A stretch of 46,257 bases of DNA, from the NCBI GenBank assembly GCA_947090755.1, contig CAMUPF010000013.1, positions 1 to 46,257 on the forward strand, written 5' to 3'. The stretch comes from an uncultured Candidatus Melainabacteria bacterium. GTDB taxonomy: Bacteria > Cyanobacteriota > Vampirovibrionia > Gastranaerophilales > Gastranaerophilaceae. Of the stretch, positions 6,891 to 14,136 are shown in pieces. The notes under the pieces are model-generated. The model searched no databases. It was not told the origin of the DNA and saw only the letters and a program-made list of their open reading frames with translations. The position numbers and the translations under genes were made by a program. Position 1 is the stretch's first letter. Each line of letters begins with the position of its first letter.

Positions 6891-8060
6891 TTATCGTTTA
6901 ATGCATTGTAAATAACCATTAGCGGTTCTGCTGTTTTCAGGTACCCATTGGTGGCCTGTCGCAAGTGATTGAGTCCAGAAATTTCCGGTGTCGTTCCGGC
7001 TGGAGGTTATAATCATACTTCCCCAGTGCTGTGATCCGTTGTATCCGCCCAGAAGTTCTTTGTTACAAAATAATGCGGCAGCTTCTTCTCTATTAGGCGG
7101 TCTGCTTTCAGAATCTTGTGCCATACAGGCTGAGGCCGCTTGTAAATATTGAACAGAATTGTTTTTCCATTTCCCAATAGGTAGTGGGGACACAATAACA
7201 GAATCAGATGGGTAAAGCGCGGTTATAAACCCGATGTCTTTACCTACGGTGTTAGGCCCTTTGTTGCCATTCAAATCATAAACAAAATTTGCGCAAATTT
7301 TGGGCTGTATAAAATGCCAGTTCGTTTGGTTGTAATCCTGTTGGCAATGTGGATTGTAGAATACAAGAATGGATTCCCCATTTTGGGTTTCAAATGCAGC
7401 GGCTTTAGTGTCGCTTTGGCTATATGAAGTCACGTTGTCTTCAGCAGAGCCCCAACCTGAATGGGAATACGAGCCATTGAACATATTGTTGAATTTTGCC
7501 ATGGTATTATGATTGTTTGTGAAGTTATCTATTAGATTCCCTTCGGTCGTTGTGATTTTATCCGGAATTCCGCAGTCAGTGAGGTGGTCTGCGTCACAGA
7601 TGTTGTTGATTTTAAGCACTTTTGCTAACCCTTCAGTGACAAAAGTTTCAGCGGCTGTATCGTTTGTGTCGTCTAACGTTCCATATCCGTTAAGTGATGG
7701 CATGAGTGCTATCGCCTGACTAAAACGGGCATATAAAGCTTTTCTTTGCGTATTCCATGTTCTTTCGTTAATGTTGCCTGTCAAACTAGGCAATGTAATC
7801 GCCGCGACCACACCAATGATTGTTAAAGATAACAAAATTTCCGCCATGGTAAAGGCCAAGCCGAGCAGAGCCACGGAGCAAGGCTTGCCTTGCGAAGAGA
7901 CGAGCGTGCGACGGTCAAGACCGCGCTCTTGACCGCTAACGCGAGCGGTGGCGTTTAACGCGAGGCGCAGTACCGGCGTTGCGTTAGCGTGCTCGCCTTG
8001 CCCCCCCCCCCGTCTGTTCAGGCCCTTACTACAAGGGTTTTCAGGTTCAAAACTTATCAT
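6891..8060 (-). CDS. Pilin-like variable adhesin, copy C (phase ON, full leader)
   Basis: 389 codons from ATG 8060, with AAGGA 6 nt upstream. The leader of about 70 residues begins MISFEPENPCSKGLNRRGGG, runs through a repeat element, and ends at LGLA|FTMAE, the predicted prepilin peptidase site with Glu at +5. The mature protein has the conserved helix, the NNICDADHLTDCG cysteine pair, a variable middle, the MCANFVYDLNG-like block (ICANFVYDLNGNKGPNTVGKDIG) and an Lcl/DUF1566-like end (SRPPNREEAAALF ... LQCIKR). The tract has 11 G, so leader and pilin are in frame: this is one of two intact, ON copies. The leader is far longer than the 6-30 residues usual for prepilins. Confidence 0.92.
   Translation of the reverse strand: MISFEPENPCSKGLNRRGGGQGEHANATPVLRLALNATARVSGQERGLDRRTLVSSQGKPCSVALLGLAFTMAEILLSLTIIGVVAAITLPSLTGNINERTWNTQRKALYARFSQAIALMPSLNGYGTLDDTNDTAAETFVTEGLAKVLKINNICDADHLTDCGIPDKITTTEGNLIDNFTNNHNTMAKFNNMFNGSYSHSGWGSAEDNVTSYSQSDTKAAAFETQNGESILVFYNPHCQQDYNQTNWHFIQPKICANFVYDLNGNKGPNTVGKDIGFITALYPSDSVIVSPLPIGKWKNNSVQYLQAASACMAQDSESRPPNREEAAALFCNKELLGGYNGSQHWGSMIITSSRNDTGNFWTQSLATGHQWVPENSRTANGYLQCIKR
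7863..7983 (-). repeat. Palindromic repeat element in the pilin C leader (inverted relative to copy D)
   Basis: Read on the + strand it runs GAGCAGAGCCAC ... AAGACCGCGCTCTT ... GCGCAGTACC, the same order of words found in the leader of pilin D on its coding strand; here the element lies antisense to the gene. It contains stems GCAAGGC / GCCTTGC and GGTCAAGA / TCTTGACC. It stays open in this gene's reading frame. Confidence 0.7.
8001..8011 (-). repeat. Poly-G tract (11) in the leader of pilin C
   Basis: Eleven C on the + strand. Leader start 8060 and pilin are in frame with 11 G, giving Arg-Gly-Gly-Gly. Confidence 0.9.
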
Positions 8061-8085
8061 ACAGTATCCTTTCTTTTATATTTTT

Positions 8086-8114
8086 ATTTTAAACTATTTC
8101 CCCGTCGCTGTCAA
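8086..8114 (-). promoter_or_regulatory. Promoter of pilin C
   Basis: TTGACA (8114-8109), 17-nt spacer, TAAAAT (8091-8086), nearly the same words as the pilin B promoter. Confidence 0.75.
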
Positions 8115-8117
8115 GGT

Positions 8118-8144
8118 AAGGCGCGGAGCGTAGCTCCGCGCCTT
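8118..8144 (-). terminator. Terminator of the 8146 gene
   Basis: Perfect hairpin AAGGCGCGGAGC / GCTCCGCGCCTT with a 3-nt loop, directly after the stop codon. The -35 box of pilin C begins 4 nt beyond it. Confidence 0.7.
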
Positions 8145-8145
8145 A

Positions 8146-8445
8146 TTATGCATTAATACAATTATTCAAAAACTCAATTGTATTGATTTTTTCATCGTAG
8201 AGATATTTTATAAATTTTAAATATGCATCGTCAAAGGAGGTTACTACGATATTAATCTCAAACCCCTCCGTGCAGAAAGGTTCGTAATCGTAGACCACAT
8301 AACTGTTATATTTGCTTTTCCATTCTTTACGCTCGATGCGTCCGTTGTTTTCGTCAATAATATCTTCAAGCCATAAAACAATGTCTTTGTCGACGTTTTT
8401 TAGTTCTATTCTATTATATCTGTTGCAATCGTGACTCATTAACAT
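8146..8445 (-). CDS. Small hypothetical protein
   Basis: 99 residues from ATG 8445 (GGAG 6 nt upstream); a GTG at 8457 would extend it by four codons. The sequence is acidic and mixed alpha/beta in appearance (MLMSHDCNRYNRIELKN ... VLWLEDIIDENNGRIERKEW ... EINIVVTSFDDAYLKFIKYL). It lacks a signal peptide or membrane segment. I recognise no family. It is a single-gene unit with its own GC-rich terminator. Confidence 0.55.
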   Translation of the reverse strand: MLMSHDCNRYNRIELKNVDKDIVLWLEDIIDENNGRIERKEWKSKYNSYVVYDYEPFCTEGFEINIVVTSFDDAYLKFIKYLYDEKINTIEFLNNCINA

Positions 8446-8551
8446 AAGATACTCCACATAAATAACTATTGTTGTATTATTATTCTAATAGACCCGTGTT
8501 GTAAAAAGATTACCCCTAAGCGTTAAAAAATATAAGCATTTTCGGGGATTT

Positions 8552-9772
8552 TTACTTATGAGAAACCATATTATTAAGGATGTTCTTGGCAGTCGCGAGT
8601 TGTACGTCGTTTTGATTTTTTAGGTCATTTATCGTAAATTCAACTTTATAATCGGGCTCAATGCCTTTTTGATTAATATCACTGCCTTTCGGGGTAAGGT
8701 ATTTGGCGATGGTAAGGTTTAGTCCTGTGTCGTTTTGAAGCGGGATGATTTTTTGAACCATGCCTTTGCCGTAAGTTTTTGTTCCTAAGAGAACGGCTTT
8801 TTTGTAGTCTTTAAGCGCACCGGATAGAATTTCGCTGGCACTTGCGGAATTTCCGTCTACAAGAAGAACAAGGGGTTTGTTGATTTTGAAATCAAGGTTT
8901 TGTGCGGCAATGTCGAACTTGTACCCGTCACGTCCGACGATACTTACGATATTGCCTTCAGGGATAAATAAGTTTGCGATAAATACGGCGTTTGGAAGTA
9001 AGCCGCCGGTATTCCCGCGCAAATCTATGATTAAACCGTCTGTGTCCTGAGTTTTTTCAAGCGCTTCAAGGAAGTCGTTCGGAGTTGAAACGCTTACAAA
9101 CGTCGAAATTTGAATATAACCGATATTTTTGTCGATTGAGGATTTGACGGTTTTAATTTTTATTTCTTTTCTGACGATTTTTTTGTTGATTTTTTCGTTG
9201 TTTCTTAGGATTGTGATGTCAACGGTTGAATTTTCTTTACCTTTGACAAGGTTTGCGACTTCAGCGATAGGCATACCGCTGATTTCTTTGCCGTCAACGG
9301 CGTAGATTATGTCGTTGGCTTGAAGATTAGCGCTTTGGGCCGGAGAACCGTCCATAACATTAATTACTGTTATTTTACCTGAAACTGAGGCGATATTGAC
9401 GCCTATTCCGACTATTTTGGAGGCTATGGAAGAATTTTGTTCGGAGTATTCTTCTTTGTCCATGTATTTGGAATAAGGGTCGTTAAGGCTGGCGAGCATT
9501 GTGTCGATTGCGACTTTTGCATCGGCTTCGGTTTTAATTTTGCCGCGGTAATGCTCTTTCCATCTGTACCAGATTTGGCTGTTCAGGCTTGCATCGTAAT
9601 AATTGTCTTTGATTTCAGCCCATGTATTATCGAAAAGTTTCTGATAAGAAACATGGTCGTGGTTGTGTTCAAGTTCTTCGATTAAGCGCGAGTTGTCGTT
9701 TGAATACTCGATAAATGCGACATTCAAGACAACAAGTAAAAATAATGTAATTGCGAATAACCATTTTTTCAT
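8552..9772 (-). CDS. Carboxyl-terminal processing protease (S41 family, CtpA/Prc-like)
   Basis: 406 residues from ATG 9772. An N-terminal membrane anchor or signal (MKKWLFAITLFLLVVLNVAFI) places the protein in the periplasm. Then come a helical region, a PDZ domain at about 95-180 (GIGVNIASVSGKITVINVMDGSPAQSA is its start) and the S41 peptidase core with GNTGGLL, the nucleophile serine in DGNSASASEIL and the catalytic lysine in TYGKGMVQ. The family cleaves C-terminal tails of periplasmic or lipoprotein substrates. The start is not certain because the Shine-Dalgarno is weak; a TTG 18 nt upstream is in frame. It lies directly downstream of tlyA on the same strand with a 68-nt gap. Confidence 0.92.
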   Translation of the reverse strand: MKKWLFAITLFLLVVLNVAFIEYSNDNSRLIEELEHNHDHVSYQKLFDNTWAEIKDNYYDASLNSQIWYRWKEHYRGKIKTEADAKVAIDTMLASLNDPYSKYMDKEEYSEQNSSIASKIVGIGVNIASVSGKITVINVMDGSPAQSANLQANDIIYAVDGKEISGMPIAEVANLVKGKENSTVDITILRNNEKINKKIVRKEIKIKTVKSSIDKNIGYIQISTFVSVSTPNDFLEALEKTQDTDGLIIDLRGNTGGLLPNAVFIANLFIPEGNIVSIVGRDGYKFDIAAQNLDFKINKPLVLLVDGNSASASEILSGALKDYKKAVLLGTKTYGKGMVQKIIPLQNDTGLNLTIAKYLTPKGSDINQKGIEPDYKVEFTINDLKNQNDVQLATAKNILNNMVSHK

Positions 9773-9840
9773 ACAACCATTTAACCCCAATGGTATTTTT
9801 TAATCAATATACTTTTAGAGTAGCGCTTTGAAGTATTAAA

Positions 9841-10656
9841 CTAACCATTCAAATTTAAAAATGCGTCGTCTACGATGGCTTTAATGTCGGAATTCCGGGC
9901 ATTTGTGTGGTCTGTTGAAAGCCAGACGAGGTATTCAATGTTTCCTGACGGGCCTTTGATTGAGGAATACGTCAGCCCGTTGATGGCATAACCAAGTGAA
10001 ACTGCAAAATCCAAAACATTTTTGATAACTTCTTCGTGCGTAGATTTGCTTCTTACAACGCCGCCTTTTTCAATTTTGTCCTTGCCGGCTTCAAATTGAG
10101 GTTTTATCAGACAAATCATTTCGTGAAAATCCGGTGCAAGAAGTTTTTTAAGGTTTTCCAGAACTTTGGTGAGTGAAATAAATGACAGGTCGCTTACAAG
10201 CAGGTCGGCAACGGGTTCGTTTTCTGCGTAAATTTCTTCATAGCCGGCGATTTTGAGGTTTGTGCGTTCGATTGTTTTAACCTGCGCGCTGGAGCGGATT
10301 TTCCAGTCTAACTGCCCGTAACCGACGTCCACCGCGTAGACAAATTTCGCGCCGTGCTGTAAAAGACAGTCCGTAAATCCGCCGGTCGAAGCGCCAGCAT
10401 CAAAACAAATTCGCCCCTCTGCATCAATTGGAAATGTTCTTAGTGCTTTTTGAAGCTTGAATCCGCCCCGGGATACGAACGGCATTTGTTTTACGAGAAT
10501 GTCGTGTTCTTTTTCTATATTAATTTGATATCCTGCTTTTGTGATATATTCGTCGTTAATTTTGACGTCACCCGCCAGAATCGCGGCAGAAGCTTTACTT
10601 TTTGTTTCAAAAAATCCTAAATCAACAAGGTATTTATCCAGCCGTTCTTTTTTCAT
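9841..10656 (-). CDS. tlyA: TlyA family rRNA 2'-O-methyltransferase / hemolysin-like
   Basis: 271 residues with an N-terminal S4 RNA-binding domain (RLDKYLVDLGFFETKSKASAAI, about 5-65) and an FtsJ-like methyltransferase domain with the SAM motif FDAGASTGGFTDCLL and the catalytic-tetrad region (KPQFEAGKDKI). TlyA proteins methylate 16S and 23S rRNA cytidines in other bacteria; a role in haemolysis is doubtful. The ATG overlaps the tatD stop codon by one base (TAATG), so the two genes are translationally coupled. Confidence 0.93.
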   Translation of the reverse strand: MKKERLDKYLVDLGFFETKSKASAAILAGDVKINDEYITKAGYQINIEKEHDILVKQMPFVSRGGFKLQKALRTFPIDAEGRICFDAGASTGGFTDCLLQHGAKFVYAVDVGYGQLDWKIRSSAQVKTIERTNLKIAGYEEIYAENEPVADLLVSDLSFISLTKVLENLKKLLAPDFHEMICLIKPQFEAGKDKIEKGGVVRSKSTHEEVIKNVLDFAVSLGYAINGLTYSSIKGPSGNIEYLVWLSTDHTNARNSDIKAIVDDAFLNLNG

Positions 10657-11429
10657 TAAATTTCTCCGAGGTTGTAGATTTGATGGGCGTTGCGGGTGGT
10701 TTGCAGTGCCACTTCTTCAAGACTGATTCCGCGCAAATTCGCGATTTCTTCCGCCACAAGCCGTGTGTAAGCAGGTTGATTTTCTTTGCCGCGGAACGGA
10801 ACCGGAGTCAGGTACGGTGCGTCGGTTTCAAGAAGAAGTTTGTCAAGTGGAATTTTTTGCGCGACTTCTTTTGGTTTGAGGGCGTTTTTAAATGTTACGA
10901 TGCCGCCCAGTGCTATGTAAATCCCTTCTTTCAGGCATTCGTGCATAAATTCAACGCTGCCTGAAAAACAGTGCATAACGACTTTGGAGCCACGATTGTG
11001 CTCTTTTAAAATAGTTAGCGTGTCCAGATGTGCTTCGCGGTCGTGAACGCAAATCGGTAGATTTAATTCGTTTGCAAGTGCAATTTGCTTTATAAAAACT
11101 TCTTTTTGAATATCGTTGAAAGACTTATCCCAGTAGTAATCAAGCCCAATTTCGCCAATGCCTGCGATTTTTGGGTTTGCGTCAACTATTGCGCGGATTT
11201 TGTCGATTAAATCGTCATTCCAGTCGCGTGCTTCTGATGGATGAACGCCTAAAAGTCCATAAAGTTCCTTGTGTTTAAGCGTAAGTTCGTTAATTTTGTC
11301 AATGTCGTGCGGGTAAGCGCAGGGTACAATAATCTTATTAACGCCTGCGTCGTGTGCGTTTGCAATAACCTCATCAAGCGATAGGTTTTCAATCATATCA
11401 ACATGCGAATGTGTGTCTACAATATTCAT
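10656..11429 (-). CDS. tatD: TatD family metal-dependent DNase
   Basis: 257 residues from ATG 11429. The metal ligands of the amidohydrolase fold are visible: VDTHSHVD at the N-terminus, GEIGLDYYW, ICVHDREAH, VMHCFSGS and LLLETDAPYLTP. The family has 3'-5' exonuclease activity and is linked to DNA repair and quality control. The start is set by a TATAAT box ending 6 nt before the ATG (leaderless), rather than the longer in-frame extension to 11447. First gene of the tatD-tlyA operon. Confidence 0.94.
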   Translation of the reverse strand: MNIVDTHSHVDMIENLSLDEVIANAHDAGVNKIIVPCAYPHDIDKINELTLKHKELYGLLGVHPSEARDWNDDLIDKIRAIVDANPKIAGIGEIGLDYYWDKSFNDIQKEVFIKQIALANELNLPICVHDREAHLDTLTILKEHNRGSKVVMHCFSGSVEFMHECLKEGIYIALGGIVTFKNALKPKEVAQKIPLDKLLLETDAPYLTPVPFRGKENQPAYTRLVAEEIANLRGISLEEVALQTTRNAHQIYNLGEI

Positions 11430-11435
11430 AAAACT

Positions 11436-11466
11436 ATTATATATCAAAACTTGACCCGCCGGTCAA
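11436..11466 (-). promoter_or_regulatory. tatD promoter, leaderless
   Basis: TTGACC (11466-11461), 19-nt spacer, TATAAT (11441-11436), then 6 nt to the ATG at 11429. Confidence 0.55.
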
Positions 11467-11505
11467 GGCGGTTTCTTAATTGTGACCCGTGCGTATGTAC
11501 AACGG

Positions 11506-11534
11506 TTGACATATTAAAAAACATGCTGCATAAT
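11506..11534 (+). promoter_or_regulatory. Promoter of pilin D
   Basis: TTGACA (11506-11511), 17-nt spacer ending in CATGCTG, CATAAT (11529-11534). The word AACATGCTGCATAAT recurs before pilins E, F and G at the same place. Confidence 0.8.
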
Positions 11535-11555
11535 TAATGTATACAGAAAGTGAGG

Positions 11556-11600
11556 CCGCCTGAGGCGGTTCTACAATCGAACCCGAGTGAAACTTGGGAG
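11556..11600 (+). repeat. Palindromic element in the pilin D 5' UTR, related to the F/G leader element
   Basis: CCGCCTGAGGCGG hairpin followed by TTCTACAATCGAACCCGAG. Copies F and G have CCGGCTGAGCCGG followed by TTCTATATACGGGTTCCGAG inside their leader; the stem bases differ in a compensating way. Confidence 0.55.
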
Positions 11601-11640
11601 AAAGGAATTTATGAAAGACAATATTGTAAGTATTTACGCA

Positions 11641-11653
11641 GGGGGGGGGGGGG
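11641..11653 (+). repeat. Poly-G tract (13) in the leader of pilin D
   Basis: Thirteen G between the leader ATG at 11611 and the pilin helix. With 13 the leader ends at TGA 11698; with 12 the frame is open all the way into FTMAE. Confidence 0.9.
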
Positions 11654-11661
11654 AGCAAGCT

Positions 11662-11806
11662 GAGCAGAGCCACGAGCATAACTCCGCGAGCGACCATTGA
11701 ACTGCGGAGTTATGCGAGAGTCGAGCGCGCGACGCGGAAGACCGCGCTCTTTCGCGCAAGCGCGAGCGTTGGCGTTTTACGCGAAGCGCAGTACCCACGT
11801 TACGCA
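11662..11806 (+). repeat. Palindromic repeat element in the pilin D leader
   Basis: Same word order as the inverted element in pilin C (GAGCAGAGCCAC ... AAGACCGCGCTCTT ... GCGCAGTACC), but sense to the gene. Stems ATAACTCCGC / GCGGAGTTAT and CGCGGAAGA / TCTTTCGCG replace different sequences in C while keeping pairing. Confidence 0.65.
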
Positions 11807-11812
11807 TTTACG

Positions 11813-12727
11813 ATGGCCGAAATCCTTTTATCCCTAACAATCATCGGTGTAGTCGCGGCGATAACGCTTCCGTCGCTAACAGGTAATATTAACGAACGCA
11901 CATGGAACACGCAGAGAAAAGCGCTTTATGCGCGATTTTCACAGGCAATAGCGCTCATGCCGGCATTAAATGGTTACGGAACCCTAAACGATACAGAAGA
12001 CACAGCGACTGAAACCTTTATTACTGATGGACTGAGTAAAGTTCTAAAAATTAACAATATTTGCGATAACGACCACCTTGCTGACTGTGGAATACCGGAT
12101 AAAATTATAACTATTGACGGCGCAGCCAGTTTATCTCGTGACACTAATTTGAAGACGCTGGTAAATTATAATTCTGCGTTTCAGGCTTCTTATGTAACTC
12201 CGGATGGGTATGTGTTCAAATATTCACAGGTTAATACAAAATCCGCAGCGTTTGAAACCGCGAACGGTGAAAGTGTCGTCGTTTTTTATAACCCTAATTG
12301 TAAACCTTCAATGGGGGAAAATAGTTTTTATTATTCCCAGTCTAAAATGTGCGCCAATTTCGTTTACGACTTAAATGGCACTAAAGGTCCGAATACGGTT
12401 GGTAAAGACATAGGGTTCATTTCTGCATTATATCCCACAGATTCTGTTGTTGTTGCACCTATGCCGATAAAAAGATCATTAACAAGTTCTCATTATGATT
12501 TAGCGAAAACTTGCCGGACGCTTGATTCTGAAAGCAGGGTGGCAAATGTTCACGAAGCTATATCGATGTTTTATAATAGGGATTTACTCAATAATCAAAA
12601 TGATATATGGACATCTACGGTATATAGTGGGGATTTAACGCGCGCCTGGTTGGTCAGTTCATTTCTGGGATATGTACAAAATTGGCCAAGAGATAGAGTG
12701 GGAATGGTTATATGTGTTAAACGATAA
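11813..12727 (+). CDS. Pilin-like variable adhesin, copy D (phase OFF)
   Basis: The ORF from the ATG at 11813 encodes the pilin helix, the cysteine pair (NNICDNDHLADCG), a variable centre, KMCANFVYDLNGTKGPNTVGKDIG and a C-terminus SRVANVHEAISMF ... MVICVKR related to the Lcl/DUF1566 pattern, here with IWTSTVYS in place of YWSS. The true start is ATG 11611 (AAAGGA 4 nt upstream), leader MKDNIVSIYAGGG. With 13 G the leader is out of frame and stops at 11698 after 29 codons; removing one G gives an uninterrupted frame ending ...RYA|FTMAE. So the locus is OFF but intact. It is followed by its own terminator. Confidence 0.88.
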   Translation: MAEILLSLTIIGVVAAITLPSLTGNINERTWNTQRKALYARFSQAIALMPALNGYGTLNDTEDTATETFITDGLSKVLKINNICDNDHLADCGIPDKIITIDGAASLSRDTNLKTLVNYNSAFQASYVTPDGYVFKYSQVNTKSAAFETANGESVVVFYNPNCKPSMGENSFYYSQSKMCANFVYDLNGTKGPNTVGKDIGFISALYPTDSVVVAPMPIKRSLTSSHYDLAKTCRTLDSESRVANVHEAISMFYNRDLLNNQNDIWTSTVYSGDLTRAWLVSSFLGYVQNWPRDRVGMVICVKR

Positions 12728-12750
12728 AAAGGAGCAATATGCTCCTTTTT
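12726..12750 (+). terminator. Terminator of pilin D
   Basis: AAAAAGGAGC / GCTCCTTTTT hairpin starting at the stop codon. Confidence 0.85.
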
Positions 12751-12766
12751 GTGTTATTCTTATAGT

Positions 12767-13840
12767 ATGAGAATAACAGATGAAACCGGAAAGCTTTTTT
12801 ACGTTGGCGGTGTGGTTCGCGATGAACTTCTTGGCCGCGAAAGTTTTGATGTGGATATTGTTTTTGAAGGCAACGCAATTGAACACTGTTCAAAGTTTGG
12901 TGAAGTCGTTCGTGTTAACCCTGATTTCGGAACCGTTAGAGTTAATGTTGAAGGCGTTGAAATAGATTTTGCTTCCACCCGAAGCGAAACTTATCCGCGT
13001 GCCGGCCACCTTCCAGTTGTGGATAAAATTGGATGTTCGCTGAAAGAAGATGTTTTGCGCAGGGATTTTACCGTAAATGCGCTGGCAAAATCCGTTAAAA
13101 CCGGCGAAATTGTTGATTATAGCGGAGGTCTTAATGATATAAGGGCAGGCTTGTTAAGGGTTTTACACGATGGAAGTTTTATTGATGATCCGACCAGAAT
13201 TATTCGTGCGCTGAAGTTTTCTGTGCGTTTCGGGTTCGTGCTGGAAGAAAATACCCGCAGATTGCAAGAGGAGTATCTTGCAAATATTAATTACGATACC
13301 TGTTATAAGCGTATAAAAAAAGAAATTATGGAAACTTTTAACCTTAATTCACAAGAGGCTTTTGAACGTTTTTATGATGAAGGAATCTATAAACTTGTAT
13401 CGCCTGTGGCGATTGAGCGTCCGGAGGTAAATGTTCCTGAAATTGTTGCGGCGGTTGGGGTTCAAGTTCCATGGATGGTTTACGTCGGCGGTATGGATTT
13501 GTCGCGGCTGGAACTTACAAAGCAGGAACAACGAGTGTTAAATGATTTTGAAACATTGAAAAACACGCCGCTTGATGATGATTTTGAAATTTATAAAGCG
13601 TTTGACGGTACCGCGCCGGAAACCCTTGCGTTATATGCGGTTTGGGCTGAACGTAGACCTGTTGAACGTTATTTGCAGATTAAGGATATTAAGATTTCTA
13701 TTACGGGCGATGACCTTTTATCGCTTGGAATTAAACCGTCTAAGCAGTACGCCGAAATTTTCGACGCGGTTTTAAAAGAAAAGTTGAAAAATCCACTAAT
13801 GTCAAAGGACGAAGAGGTGAGATTTTTACTTACCCTTTAA
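12767..13840 (+). CDS. tRNA nucleotidyltransferase / poly(A) polymerase family protein
   Basis: 357 residues from ATG 12767. The class II nucleotidyltransferase head is clear: FYVGGVVRDELLGRESFDVDIVFEG with the two catalytic aspartates in DVD, then EVDFASTRSETYP-like sequence (EIDFASTRSETYP), EDVLRRDFTVNALA and the nucleotide-recognition segment DDPTRIIRALKFSVRFGF. The family adds CCA to tRNA 3' ends or poly(A) to RNA; in cyanobacterial relatives separate CC- and A-adding enzymes occur, so the exact activity cannot be read from sequence. The start was chosen to follow a TATTCT box by 6 nt; an upstream in-frame start at 12749 overlaps the pilin D terminator. Its 3' end overlaps the convergent gene at 13826 by 15 nt. 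Confidence 0.88.
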   Translation: MRITDETGKLFYVGGVVRDELLGRESFDVDIVFEGNAIEHCSKFGEVVRVNPDFGTVRVNVEGVEIDFASTRSETYPRAGHLPVVDKIGCSLKEDVLRRDFTVNALAKSVKTGEIVDYSGGLNDIRAGLLRVLHDGSFIDDPTRIIRALKFSVRFGFVLEENTRRLQEEYLANINYDTCYKRIKKEIMETFNLNSQEAFERFYDEGIYKLVSPVAIERPEVNVPEIVAAVGVQVPWMVYVGGMDLSRLELTKQEQRVLNDFETLKNTPLDDDFEIYKAFDGTAPETLALYAVWAERRPVERYLQIKDIKISITGDDLLSLGIKPSKQYAEIFDAVLKEKLKNPLMSKDEEVRFLLTL

Positions 13841-14134
13841 TGCATTCTCGAGTGCTTTTTCAAGCGTTTGGATTTTGGCCTCTAAAACTTTTACTTTTGC
13901 CTGACTTTCGGTTGAATTTATAGCGTCTTTTTCCTGTTTACGCTCGATTGCGGAAATTTTACCCGCCTGATTTTTGAGATTGTTGGCGACAAGCGCTATG
14001 CCCCAGATTACGCCGGTAAAGCATTCGGCCGCTCCGTATAAGATATGTGCGGTTCCGTTCTGGTAATAGTACCAGCCCCAAAAAGCCACAAGCGCTAATG
14101 CTAAAATTTGTATTAATGTTAAAAATGCTTTCAT
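13826..14134 (-). CDS. Small membrane protein with coiled coil
   Basis: 102 residues. Two hydrophobic segments at about 4-25 (FLTLIQILALALVAFWGWYY) and 31-50 (ILYGAAECFTGVIWGIALVA), then a charged C-terminal half with heptad-like spacing (KVKVLEAKIQTLEKALENAL) that probably forms a coiled coil. No family recognised. It starts 3 nt after the rluD stop, so it is the last gene of the secreted protein-lspA-rluD operon, and its end overlaps the convergent nucleotidyltransferase gene. Confidence 0.65.
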   Translation of the reverse strand: MKAFLTLIQILALALVAFWGWYYYQNGTAHILYGAAECFTGVIWGIALVANNLKNQAGKISAIERKQEKDAINSTESQAKVKVLEAKIQTLEKALENALKGK

Positions 14135-14136
14135 TT

